Origin: JBMDXB01 sp048594975
Lineage (GTDB): Bacteria > Acidobacteriota > Vicinamibacteria > Vicinamibacterales > 2-12-FULL-66-21
DNA: 8,400 nt
Assembly: GCA_048594975.1 (NCBI GenBank)
Contig: JBMDXQ010000039.1
Location: 1-8,400, forward strand
Direction: 5' to 3'
The first letter of the stretch is position 1. Each line of letters opens with the position of its first letter. The translations under genes were made by a program, and so were the position numbers. The notes beneath the pieces were generated by a model. The model saw only the letters and a list, made by a program, of their open reading frames with translations. It was not told the DNA's origin and made no database searches. This document shows positions 1 through 6,734 of the stretch, piece by piece.

Positions 1-563
1 ATGAGCACGTTCGACGGTTTGAGGTCGCGGTGCATGATGCCGTGCTCATGGGCGTGCTGCACCGCCACGGCGAGCGTGCGCATGTACTCAGCGGCACGCC
101 TGACCGGCAACGGCCCGTCGCGTGTGATTTCGGCGAGGGTCCGGCCAGCCACGTAGTCCATCGAGAAGTAGTGCTGTCCCTCCTCGCAGCCCACTTCGTG
201 GATGGCCACGATGTTCGGGTGACGGAGCACCGCCGCGGCGGAGGCCTCGCCGCGAAACCGCGTGACGAACTCCTCGCTGGCAAAGCGTCCGCTCAGCAGC
301 ATCTTGACGGCGACAATCCGGCCGAGGCTCTTCTGGTACGCCTTGTACACGACGCCCATCCCGCCCCGGCCCAGTTCTTCGAGGAGTTCGTAGTCGCCGA
401 CCGCAGAGAGATGCGGCGCGATCGCTTCCTGGCCGACAAGCAGCGCCGGTTCGAGCGCGTGTGCGAGGGCGCACCGCACGCACACCGGGCGGTCCTGCCC
501 CGCGTGCAGGAGCGCTCCGCATTCGAGGCAGTGGCGTTCGACTGATGTTTCGGGTCCGTTCAT
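1..563 (-). CDS. Ser/Thr protein kinase with N-terminal zinc ribbon, partial (N-terminal 187 residues)
   Basis: This is the N-terminal part of a Hanks-type Ser/Thr kinase; the rest lies beyond base 1. It would phosphorylate Ser/Thr on partner proteins. Residues 12-31 hold two cysteine pairs (C12/C15 and C28/C31) that look like a small zinc ribbon. The kinase domain starts near residue 58 with the glycine loop LGRGGMGVVYKA (64-75). The ATP-anchoring lysine is K87 (VAVKM), the helix-C glutamate is probably E106, and the catalytic loop HRDLKPSN (178-185) carries D180, K182 and N185. All catalytic elements within the window are intact. The DFG motif and any C-terminal sensor or repeat domain are outside. 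The ATG at 561-563 is used because it places the zinc ribbon at the start, although its Shine-Dalgarno is weak. It follows the sigma factor gene by 88 bases on the same strand, a pairing known in Acidobacteriota and Planctomycetota. The kinase call is sure; its target is unknown. Confidence 0.93.
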   Translation of the reverse strand, partial: MNGPETSVERHCLECGALLHAGQDRPVCVRCALAHALEPALLVGQEAIAPHLSAVGDYELLEELGRGGMGVVYKAYQKSLGRIVAVKMLLSGRFASEEFVTRFRGEASAAAVLRHPNIVAIHEVGCEEGQHYFSMDYVAGRTLAEITRDGPLPVRRAAEYMRTLAVAVQHAHEHGIMHRDLKPSNVL

Positions 564-651
564 AGTGCGACCCGTGTGCAGCCCCCGGCCCGCCAGGGCC
601 AGCGGAGTGGGTTCAGGGACGATTGTGGCGGGAGTAACGTGAACTCCGCGC

Positions 652-1398
652 CTACCTGCTGAGCACGGCGATCAGATGCCGTAACTCGTCGTCCACCTCT
701 TCGCCGCTCGCGACGGTCTGCGCGATTTCATCTCGCACCAGTTCCTGGTGGCGCTTACGCATCCGGTGAATCAGCATCTTTATCGCGCTTTCGCTCGTGG
801 CGAGGTGCTGGGCCGCCTGCCCGTACGACAACGATCTCTGTTCGCCCGGCTGAAAAGCCTGGAGGACCTGATAGAGGGCCGCCTTGCCCGAGGCCGCGTA
901 CTCTGCTGCCAGGCGCGCTTTTGCCCTTGTCAGGATCGTGTCAGCCCAGCCTCGCTCGAACAGTGTCTCGGGTGTGTCCAGGTCCGCCGGCTCCGCGCGA
1001 TATCGCCCTTCAGACACTTCTTCATCGAGCGACAAGACGACCAACCCACCGCCACGTTTGAGGGCCGTCGCGTGTTCTCGCGTATCGGAAAGGAAATGCC
1101 TGAGGGTCAGCAGGAGAAAGGATCGAAAGCGGCCTTTCGCCCGGTCGGCCTGCGCGGGATAATTCTTTTCGAGCAAGCGCGCGAAGAATGCCTGCGCGAG
1201 GTCCTGCGCGTCGTCCGCGCAGTACCCCTCGCGCCGGAGAAACGCGTAGATGGGGTACCAGTACGCCTGTGCCAGCGTTTCGAGGGCGGCATCACCCTCT
1301 GGCGACCGCTCGCGACCGGCAGCGAGCACGACGCTCCAGTGCGTCGTCGGAAACGCCGTCCGGTTGGCAGAACCCGGCCCCGTCTGCGGCGTGGTCAT
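652..1398 (-). CDS. ECF-type RNA polymerase sigma-70 family sigma factor
   Basis: This 248-residue protein is an extracytoplasmic-function sigma factor that would direct RNA polymerase to a small set of promoters. It begins with FPTTHWSVV (16-24), typical of a class common in Acidobacteriota, Planctomycetota and Verrucomicrobiota. Region 2 spans about 40-110, with the region 2.2 helix DAQDLAQAFFARLLEK (63-78). Region 4 spans about 175-225 and contains the helix-turn-helix SYGQAAQHLATSESAIKMLI (191-210). The tail carries an acidic EVDDELRHLIAVL stretch (234-246) that, as I recall it, is usual for this class. There is no anti-sigma factor nearby; a zinc-ribbon Ser/Thr kinase follows downstream instead. 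A kinase-controlled sigma factor is therefore plausible, but that is inference. The ATG has a strong Shine-Dalgarno. Confident in family, not in ECF group number or regulon. Confidence 0.93.
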   Translation of the reverse strand: MTTPQTGPGSANRTAFPTTHWSVVLAAGRERSPEGDAALETLAQAYWYPIYAFLRREGYCADDAQDLAQAFFARLLEKNYPAQADRAKGRFRSFLLLTLRHFLSDTREHATALKRGGGLVVLSLDEEVSEGRYRAEPADLDTPETLFERGWADTILTRAKARLAAEYAASGKAALYQVLQAFQPGEQRSLSYGQAAQHLATSESAIKMLIHRMRKRHQELVRDEIAQTVASGEEVDDELRHLIAVLSR

Positions 1399-1400
1399 GT

Positions 1401-1407
1401 TCCTCCT
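1401..1407 (-). promoter_or_regulatory. Shine-Dalgarno of the sigma factor gene
   Basis: Read on the minus strand the bases are AGGAGGA, ending two bases before the ATG at 1396-1398. This is the strongest ribosome-binding match at the left of the window. It fixes the sigma factor start just ahead of the FPTTHWSVV motif. Confidence 0.75.
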
Positions 1408-1964
1408 GCGACTGCAATCAGTCCTTCCTGAGCTGCAGGACGCACGACCGGAGCCCTACGTGACGGCACTCAGCCTTGGCTCAAGGGTGCGGAGTCTGCG
1501 ACGACAGCAGCGGCATCGCTGGCCCGGACTGCAATGGCGAAGGATTCGGCAACTATACACCTGTTCAGCCAGCTGGGACTCTTCCCGGATTGGCGGCAGC
1601 CGCCTGAGAGACTCGACATCCGGGTCGTGGAGCGCTGCGCGGCTGCGGCCGCCGAACGCGCTGAGGCGAGCCATGCTGCTGTTCGACCAGGACGAGCACC
1701 TCGGATAGTCGATCGCGTAGGCGCAGCAACAGCGTCGTTCCGCCGTCGAGCGTGAAGCACGGTCTATCTGACGCGTGAGACCGGCGGTATGAGTGCCACC
1801 ATGATGGCGGGTGTCTGCGGCATTGGATGCGCATCGGTTTCGATGCGGACAACCGCACACGCCGTGCCGCTTCGGGTGTAGCGGCAGCTATCGGCAACGG
1901 GCGAGTATGCCGGCAGCAGTTCGTCGCAAGAAAACACGAAGATCCGCGACGACGGCTCCGCGGC
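1408..1964. other. Long intergenic stretch with no recognisable gene
   Basis: This stretch lies between the start of the sigma factor gene and the stop of the MocR gene. Several frames stay open for 70-170 codons, as expected for GC-rich DNA, but their translations are rich in Arg, Ala and Ser and show no motif or family resemblance that I recognise. None has both a good Shine-Dalgarno and a credible start. It must contain the promoter of the minus-strand sigma factor gene near its left end and probably the terminator of the MocR gene at its right end. I could not pick out a convincing -35/-10 pair or a hairpin with a T tract. It may be the remains of a decayed gene. Confidence 0.5.
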
Positions 1965-3473
1965 TCACCGACGGGCACGACGTGGCGCGTTGCTGCGCCG
2001 GCTTCGCGACGGTGCTGCGCGACACACTTCCCAGTAAGCGGCGGCGAGGCAGCGGATCCCCGCCTGGATCTGACTTTCATCCAAAAGCCCGTATCCGAGC
2101 ATCACGCCCGCCCGTCGCAGCGGCGCGAGGGCATGCCGTGCGATCGAGTACACGCCGATGCCCCGGCGTTCGCAGGCAGCGACGAGTGCGTCCACCTGCG
2201 CGTGCGTCAGATTCGGCATCCACACCACCAAGTGCAGTCCCGCGCCATCACCGTCGATTTCAATCTCCGATCGCAGGTGAAGGCGCAGCTCCCGCGTCAG
2301 GGTTTCGCGCCGGGCGCTGTAGCGACGCCGCATCCGTGAGATGTGTCGGTCGTATTCACCCGTAGCCATCAAGTCACCGACGGTCTGCTGGATCAGGGCT
2401 GACCCGCCGAGGTCCGAAAGCCACTTCGCGGCGATGGCGTCCGCCGTCAGCCATTTGGGCACCGCGAGGTATCCCAGGCGCAGCGAAGGGAACAACGACT
2501 TCGACACCGTGCTGCAGTAGATGACGTGGTCCGCCCCGTCGAGTGCCGCGAGCGCCTTGATCGGCTGGCCGATGTACCGCAGCTCGCCGTCATAGTCGTC
2601 CTCGATGATGCAGGCGCCTCGCTGCGTCGCCCAGGCCAGCAACAAGTAGCGCCGCGAGGCGGACATCACGGCGCCGGTTGGAAACTGGTGAGAGGGTGTG
2701 ACGTAGACCACGCGGACGTTGCGGCGATCGTCGGGGAGCGCGGCTGGATCCAGGCCGTGGCGATCCACCGGGACGGGGATCAGCGTGCCACCGGCCGCGG
2801 CGAACAACGCCCGTACCGCGGAATACCCCGGGTCTTCGACGACCACTCCATCCCCTTTCCCGACCAGCAGCCGCGCACAGATATCGAGCGCCTGCTGCGT
2901 TCCACTCGTGATGATGATCTGTTCGGGCGAGCGCACGATGCCGCGTGCTCCGCGGAGACGCTCCGCCACCTGCGCTCGGAGTCCGGCGTCACCCGCTGGA
3001 TCTATGTACCCGAATGCCTGTGCCCGGATGGCGCTCGCCAGGCTGGCGCGCAGCTTCGACACGAGGTGCTCGTCGGGCGCGCATGTCCCATACATGAAGT
3101 TGATCGCCAGGCCTTTTGCGCCGGTGATAATCGGCCGCGCCTCTGCCGACAGATTGGCGAGCGCCCGGCCGCCCGCGGTCAGCGACAGTGACCGCGGCGC
3201 CCCTCCCTGCGTTCTCGCGCGACTCGCGGAGGCGCGCGGCAGGTCCGCGGAAACAAACGTCCCTGCCTTCGAACGACCGACCAGGTACCCCTCGAGGACC
3301 AGCTGTTCGTACGCGAGCAAGACAACGTTGCGCGAGCAGGCGAGCTCGCGGGCGAGCTCTCGCGTCCCCGGCACGCGCGCTCCCGGCGGCAGCAGCCCGG
3401 TGTCGATCTGCGAGAGCAACGCACGCGTGATCTGCGCGTAGCGAGGCCCCGTGCCATCAAGCTCGAGAAGCAT
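1965..3473 (-). CDS. MocR/PdxR-family transcriptional regulator (GntR winged helix fused to class I aminotransferase domain)
   Basis: This 502-residue protein has the two-part MocR architecture. A GntR-type winged helix covers about residues 10-78, including PGTRELARELACSRNVVLLAYEQL and the GTFVS wing end. A PLP-binding aminotransferase-like domain covers about 120-485. Visible fold-type I features are TSGTQQALD (189-197), VVEDPGYSAVR (211-221), EDDYDGELRY (291-300) and the expected Schiff-base lysine K325 in STVSKSLFP. Family members sense PLP, sometimes with an amino acid such as GABA or taurine, and act as DNA-binding activators or repressors. The length is slightly above usual because of a basic Arg-rich tail of about 20 residues. 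The ATG at 3471-3473 is the first possible start: an in-frame TGA lies at 3483-3485. The upstream region carries the repeat structure listed separately. No pdxST or gab genes are in view, so the effector and target are unknown. Confidence 0.93.
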   Translation of the reverse strand: MLLELDGTGPRYAQITRALLSQIDTGLLPPGARVPGTRELARELACSRNVVLLAYEQLVLEGYLVGRSKAGTFVSADLPRASASRARTQGGAPRSLSLTAGGRALANLSAEARPIITGAKGLAINFMYGTCAPDEHLVSKLRASLASAIRAQAFGYIDPAGDAGLRAQVAERLRGARGIVRSPEQIIITSGTQQALDICARLLVGKGDGVVVEDPGYSAVRALFAAAGGTLIPVPVDRHGLDPAALPDDRRNVRVVYVTPSHQFPTGAVMSASRRYLLLAWATQRGACIIEDDYDGELRYIGQPIKALAALDGADHVIYCSTVSKSLFPSLRLGYLAVPKWLTADAIAAKWLSDLGGSALIQQTVGDLMATGEYDRHISRMRRRYSARRETLTRELRLHLRSEIEIDGDGAGLHLVVWMPNLTHAQVDALVAACERRGIGVYSIARHALAPLRRAGVMLGYGLLDESQIQAGIRCLAAAYWEVCRAAPSRSRRSNAPRRARR

Positions 3474-3485
3474 TTGGATCCATCA

Positions 3486-3493
3486 AGCCTACA
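3486..3493 (+). repeat. Direct repeat copy 1 (AGCCTACA) upstream of the MocR gene
   Basis: The 8 bases AGCCTACA recur exactly at 3529-3536. The two copies are offset by 43 bases, close to four helical turns, and flank the inverted repeat at 3499-3518. Two spaced direct repeats are the known operator form of the MocR proteins GabR and TauR, so these could be half-sites for the adjacent regulator. The repetition is seen; the function is inferred. Confidence 0.45.
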
Positions 3494-3498
3494 GATTC

Positions 3499-3518
3499 TG
3501 GCTCTTTTAGTAGAGCCA
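3499..3518. promoter_or_regulatory. Perfect inverted repeat, candidate MocR operator
   Basis: The arms TGGCTCT (3499-3505) and AGAGCCA (3512-3518) are exact reverse complements separated by the six bases TTTAGT. Two further outer pairs (T3497/A3520 and T3496/A3521) match after one mismatch. The centre lies about 35 bases upstream of the MocR ATG, in the only AT-rich patch of this spacer. The position suits autoregulation. A -10-like CATAAT (3517-3522) on the plus strand overlaps the right arm, so binding here could also block a divergent transcript. A transcription terminator is unlikely, because no gene ends at this site. Confidence 0.55.
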
Positions 3519-3522
3519 TAAT
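3517..3522 (+). promoter_or_regulatory. Possible -10 element (CATAAT) for the divergent plus-strand gene
   Basis: CATAAT differs from the sigma-70 consensus at one base and lies 24 bases before the GTG at 3547. No good -35 box is visible 16-18 bases upstream, so this is weak. Its overlap with the inverted repeat is what makes it worth listing. Confidence 0.25.
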
Positions 3523-3528
3523 GCCGCT

Positions 3529-3536
3529 AGCCTACA
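3529..3536 (+). repeat. Direct repeat copy 2 (AGCCTACA) upstream of the MocR gene
   Basis: Exact second copy of the 8-base word at 3486-3493, on the far side of the inverted repeat. The midpoint between the two copies is about 3511, within three bases of the centre of the inverted repeat, so the arrangement is nearly symmetrical. Confidence 0.45.
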
Positions 3537-3546
3537 CCAATCGGCG

Positions 3547-4218
3547 GTGAGTGCAGCGGGAGGTTTTCCTGGACAACTGGCAGGGCTCTTCCACGAGCTA
3601 TCCGGGCGTCGAAATGGGCTTGGTCAAGCGATTGTCGAATCGGTGGCGCGCGCGACGCTCGCGTTCAACGATGCGCGCGCGCACTACAGGGACCAGGCGC
3701 TGCGCAACGCCATCGGTAACCCGACGGGTTCTATGGCCGTGCCGCTGCGCGACGGCGGGCAGGTCGCGCCACAGAGCGCCGGCAGCGGCGCCGGAACGAT
3801 TTATATGAACGCGAAATGGCCGTTCAACACGGGAGCCCTGTACGAAGCGCCGTTCGGCGTCGAAGTGAGCGCCAGCGTTCAAGGCGGGGCGGCCACGGCG
3901 GCGGTCGGCGTCGTCTTCCCTTTCCTCATCGCGCTGATCGCCGCGACGGTGTACTACGCGGCCGCCCGGAAGATACGCCTCCTCGTCGTCCGGCCGTTCC
4001 TCTGCGGTCTGGCGTACGGCGTGGGTGTGTTCGTCGTCATGCAATACCTCGTGCTCCCCCTCTCCGCTTGCAGAGTGCGGCCGCTGTCCTGGTCGCTCAT
4101 CGCCAACGGCGTGCTGATTGACGCGTTCGGCGTGGGGCTGCCGATCGCGCTCGCCGCCGCGTGGTCGGCGCGACGGCGGACCGTTCTCTCGGCCAGCCCG
4201 TCATCTGCTTCCTCTTGA
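3547..4218 (+). CDS. Chimeric open frame: TonB-receptor fragment joined to the back part of a YagU-like membrane protein
   Basis: The open frame is 223 residues. Residues 1-35 are out-of-frame receptor sequence, about 36-112 are receptor barrel sequence in frame, and 113-223 are a small integral membrane protein. The last part begins GGAATAAVGV and has three likely helices: about 121-141, 149-173 and 180-206. It includes GLAYGVGVFVVMQYLVLPLSA (in order: GLAYGVG at 154-160, PLSA at 171-174), a pattern I associate with YagU/DUF1440-like proteins of about 150 residues. Such proteins normally have another helix before this point, so the native start is missing. The join lies near 3880-3890 in a short Gln-Gly-Gly stretch. 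The GTG at 3547 has no Shine-Dalgarno, so expression is doubtful. The stop at 4216-4218 is only 9 bases before the next gene. The helices are clear; the family name is tentative. Confidence 0.5.
   Translation: MSAAGGFPGQLAGLFHELSGRRNGLGQAIVESVARATLAFNDARAHYRDQALRNAIGNPTGSMAVPLRDGGQVAPQSAGSGAGTIYMNAKWPFNTGALYEAPFGVEVSASVQGGAATAAVGVVFPFLIALIAATVYYAAARKIRLLVVRPFLCGLAYGVGVFVVMQYLVLPLSACRVRPLSWSLIANGVLIDAFGVGLPIALAAAWSARRRTVLSASPSSASS
3551..3882 (+). pseudogene. Internal fragment of a TonB-dependent receptor, frameshifted
   Basis: The translation resembles the C-terminal barrel region of the large TonB-dependent receptors of Acidobacteriota. In the frame starting at 3551 it reads NWQGSSTSYPG and then GLVKRLSNRW. 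It continues one frame back, from about 3652, with TLAFNDARAHY, GNPTGSMAVPLRDGGQVAP, SAGSGAG and NAKWPFNTGALYEAPFGVEV. The two parts together give about 110 residues of one continuous family-like sequence. The switch falls in a run of four CG pairs (3647-3654) and fits loss of one base. The receptor's N-terminal plug and most of its barrel are absent upstream, where a TGA lies at 3548-3550. The final strands, usually following a QGRQGYP-like stretch, are absent downstream. It is thus a fragment cut at both ends with no receptor function. The assignment rests on remembered family patterns. Confidence 0.72.
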
Positions 4219-4227
4219 GGACGACCC

Positions 4228-5848
4228 ATGGCGATCATTCGCTCCCACGACTTTTCGCGTTGCCGCGACGACGAGCCTGCCAGGGGTATCGCCGATCGCA
4301 CGAACGTCACGCTGGCCGTGTGGGAGCGGCTTTCTCTGACGTGCGACCTCCAGGCCTTTCTCGCCGGAGTGGCGGAGGACCTCGTACCGATCGTCGGCTT
4401 CGAGGGCATCGGCGCCGTGGCTTTCGCGCCTGACGCAGGGTTCCGGTTGCTGGCGGCCTGGAATGCATCGGTGCCCACGCAGTCCGGGGAGACGGGTCTC
4501 GACCACGATCGACGAACACTGGACGTCATCGGCGGCCCGCTGCCGGCGCGCCGGCGCGCACCATATGACGACGATATCTGCAGGCAGCTCGGGGACGGGA
4601 CCGGCATTTCGTGTAGCGACCTGCTCGCCAAGGATGCCTGGTACGAGTATGAATTCGCGCTCGCCGCCGGTGGGATGCGTGCGTATACATCGCTGCCGGT
4701 CTTCATCGAACGGCAACTCACCGGTCTCGCGGTGTTCACCCGTCGACAGGCCCGCGCGTTTTCAGAGGACGAGACGCACATGCTTACCGGCGCCGCGCGG
4801 GCAATCGGCGTGGCGATCGCGCGGGCGCTGGCTGAGGAGGAAGCGCTGCGGCTGCGCGATCGGCTTCGCGAGGACTCACAGCCGCCCGAGCCGAGGTTCG
4901 GCGGCCATGCCCCGTTCTTCGGCGATATCGTCGGCGCGTCGCTGGCGTTGCGGCGCGCGCTCGAGGCCATCGAGCAGGTCGCCCCGACCGACGCCACGGT
5001 GCTCATCACCGGCGAAACCGGCACAGGCAAAGAACTGTTCGCGCGCGGCGTGCATCAGCGGTCGCGGCGCCGGACCGAGCCGTTCGTGTGCGGCCGTGCC
5101 TGAGACGCTGCTCGCGTCCGAGCTTTTTGGCCACGAGCGTGGCGCGTTCACCGGCGCCGACTCCCGGCGCCGAGGCCGGTTCGAACAGGCGCATGGCGGC
5201 ACGCTCTTCCTGGACGAAATCGGCGAGCTGCCGCCCGAGATGCAGGTGCTGTTATTGCGCGTGCTGCAGACGCGCGAGTTTCAACGGCTGGGCGGCACCG
5301 CGCCGATCCGGGTGGATGTTCGTATCGTGGCGGCCACCAATCGCAGTCTCGCCGACGAAGTCGCCGCCGGCCAGTTCCGGGCCGATCTCTTCTATCGTCT
5401 GAATGTCTTTCCCGTACGTGTCCCGGCGCTGCGCGAACGGCCGGAGGACATCGGCGTGCTCACGGCGCACCTTGCCGCGAAGTACGCCGCTCAGTTCGGC
5501 CGCACGATCTCGCGCATCGATCGGCGTACGCTGGCGATGCTCGAATCGTATGACTGGCCGGGCAACGTGCGGGAACTGGAGAACGTCATCGCGCGTGCCG
5601 TCATCGTGAGCGACGGAGAGGTGCTGCAGATTCCCGCGCACGCGTTTTCCGGAACGATTCCCCTGTGTGACATCAATGGTCGCCTGAAGAATCACGAGCG
5701 CGACGCCATCGAGGCCGCCTTGCGTGCGTCCCGCGGCCGCGTGGCCGGCCCGGAGGGCGCCGCCAGACGGCTCGGCCTGGCGGCGTCGACTCTCGAGTCG
5801 CGGATTCAGCGGCTGGGTCTCGACAAGTACCGCTATCGCAGCCGGTGA
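4228..5848 (+). pseudogene. Sigma-54-dependent activator (GAF, AAA+, Fis-type HTH; FhlA-like), broken by a frameshift
   Basis: Read as one gene this is an enhancer-binding activator that would use ATP to open sigma-54 promoters. The first part (4228-5086) has a GAF-like sensor at about residues 40-200 and the start of the AAA+ domain, with Walker A GETGTGKE (262-269). After PFV the frame stops at a TGA (5101-5103). The second part (5087-5848, one frame over) continues at CAAVPETLLASELFG. It has the sigma-54 contact loop GAFTGA, Walker B GGTLFLDEIGELP, sensor I ATNRSL, the arginine-finger region FRADLFYRLNVFPVRVP, sensor II WPGNVRELENVI and a C-terminal HTH ending STLESRIQRLGLDKYRYRSR. Family members have about three more residues, usually ending VN, before the Cys, so bases are missing as well as the frame being shifted. 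The ATG at 4228 is the only ATG close after an in-frame TGA. Everything else is intact, so the damage is recent or a sequence error. Confidence 0.85.
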
Positions 5849-5991
5849 CGCGTGTTCAGCGCGGCGGCAGGTGTGGGATGCGGCACGAACGCGGCCATGT
5901 GAAGCACACGAGGACAACCGTCGGCAGCAGTGACCTGAAACCGACGTCCATCGAGCGCTGAAACCACTCGAGGTCGTTCGACGACAATGAA
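5849..5991. other. Convergent intergenic region
   Basis: This 143-base spacer separates the ends of the plus-strand activator and the minus-strand membrane gene, so a terminator would be expected. The only hairpin I see is GTCGT-TCG-ACGAC at 5973-5985. It is short and has no T tract on either strand, so I do not call it a terminator. Confidence 0.4.
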
Positions 5992-6696
5992 CTACCAGCA
6001 ATTGCAGTCGTCCGACGATCGACCGAGCCGTGGCCGCGTTCCTCGAGAAATGCATTCGGAGCGTTGTCTCAGCATCGTGATCCCGACCGCCAGGATCCAG
6101 TACGCGAGAAAGCTGGCGCACACGGCGGAATTGCCCCAACCTATTGCGCTGTAGAATCGCGACGCATCTTTCCCAAAATACATAGAGGGCACGAATACCA
6201 GATTGAAAAGGGCGGTGAGGTAGGCCGTCCCACCGAGCCAACCGGGAAGCATTCTGGTGCGAAGCACGGCGTATCCGGCGGAGACCAGAAGCACAACGGT
6301 CAACATGCGCTTGATCGAGCCATGGATGAGGATATTGCCTTCAGCCAAAGGGCCGTCGATCGTTGGATCGAGCCCGCCGTGCGGGGCGCCGAAGATGACT
6401 CCCGCCTCGAGCGAGATCGCGACCAGCGTAACCGCCACGAACAGCATTCCCGCTGCATAAACGAGCGATGCAGTCCATTCATATCCCGCGTCAGCGCGCC
6501 GTATGAGATGACTCAATCCCGCTATGAATATGATCAGGAATGCACAGGTGATGAGACCCACTAGGCCGCGCGTAAAGACGTTCCAGTCCGGAGGCGGGCC
6601 GGAGTACATGAAATAGAGCGGCAGGGCGACGAGACTTCCTGTCCCGATCGCCACGCCGGCAGACCCCGTTATCACCCGCACCTGTGCGTCATCCAT
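5992..6696 (-). CDS. Six-helix integral membrane protein of unknown function
   Basis: This 234-residue protein has about six hydrophobic stretches: residues 8-30, 43-65, 74-102, 128-147, 155-175 and 185-210. A polar loop (103-127, with HGGLDPTIDGPLAEGN) follows the third, and a hydrophilic Arg/Ser-rich tail ends in CNCW. It has a general look of DUF4386-type membrane proteins, but I cannot name the family with confidence and see no catalytic motif. The frame stays open upstream to 6996, but that extension overlaps the monooxygenase gene and is Arg-rich, unlike a membrane protein. The ATG at 6694-6696 is preceded by AGGAAAGGG on the minus strand and puts a hydrophobic helix right after a short polar start, so I use it. 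It lies 38 bases downstream of the monooxygenase stop and is probably cotranscribed. That makes a role linked to the same substrate possible but unproven. Confidence 0.8.
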   Translation of the reverse strand: MDDAQVRVITGSAGVAIGTGSLVALPLYFMYSGPPPDWNVFTRGLVGLITCAFLIIFIAGLSHLIRRADAGYEWTASLVYAAGMLFVAVTLVAISLEAGVIFGAPHGGLDPTIDGPLAEGNILIHGSIKRMLTVVLLVSAGYAVLRTRMLPGWLGGTAYLTALFNLVFVPSMYFGKDASRFYSAIGWGNSAVCASFLAYWILAVGITMLRQRSECISRGTRPRLGRSSDDCNCW

Positions 6697-6734
6697 CGAT
6701 CCCTTTCCTGAGTGGCTCGCGTCGGCGCCAACGT

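Noticed and set aside
30..545. Long plus-strand open frame opposite the kinase
   Set aside because: It is the antisense shadow of the kinase gene, which carries clear glycine-loop and HRDLKPSN motifs on the minus strand.
587..600. Hairpin GGCCC-GCCA-GGGCC between the sigma factor and kinase genes
   Set aside because: The stem is only five pairs in GC-rich DNA with no T tract, so there is no real support for a terminator or attenuator.
748..1431. 227-codon plus-strand open frame opposite the sigma factor
   Set aside because: It is antisense to a gene with sigma region 2 and region 4 motifs and a strong Shine-Dalgarno. Its own translation shows no family.
1565..2080. 171-codon minus-strand open frame crossing the end of the MocR gene
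   Set aside because: It overlaps the MocR gene in another frame, is rich in Arg and Ser, and has no motif. It is a chance open frame.
3954..5030. 358-codon minus-strand open frame opposite the membrane protein and activator
   Set aside because: It is a Ser/Arg/Ala-rich low-complexity translation, antisense to recognisable GAF and AAA+ sequence.
5080..5103. Programmed ribosomal frameshifting in the activator gene
   Set aside because: There is no slippery run at the switch, and conserved residues are missing, which points to a deletion rather than recoding.
5252..6241. 329-codon minus-strand open frame opposite the activator
   Set aside because: It is antisense to the AAA+ and HTH coding sequence and has no recognisable domain.
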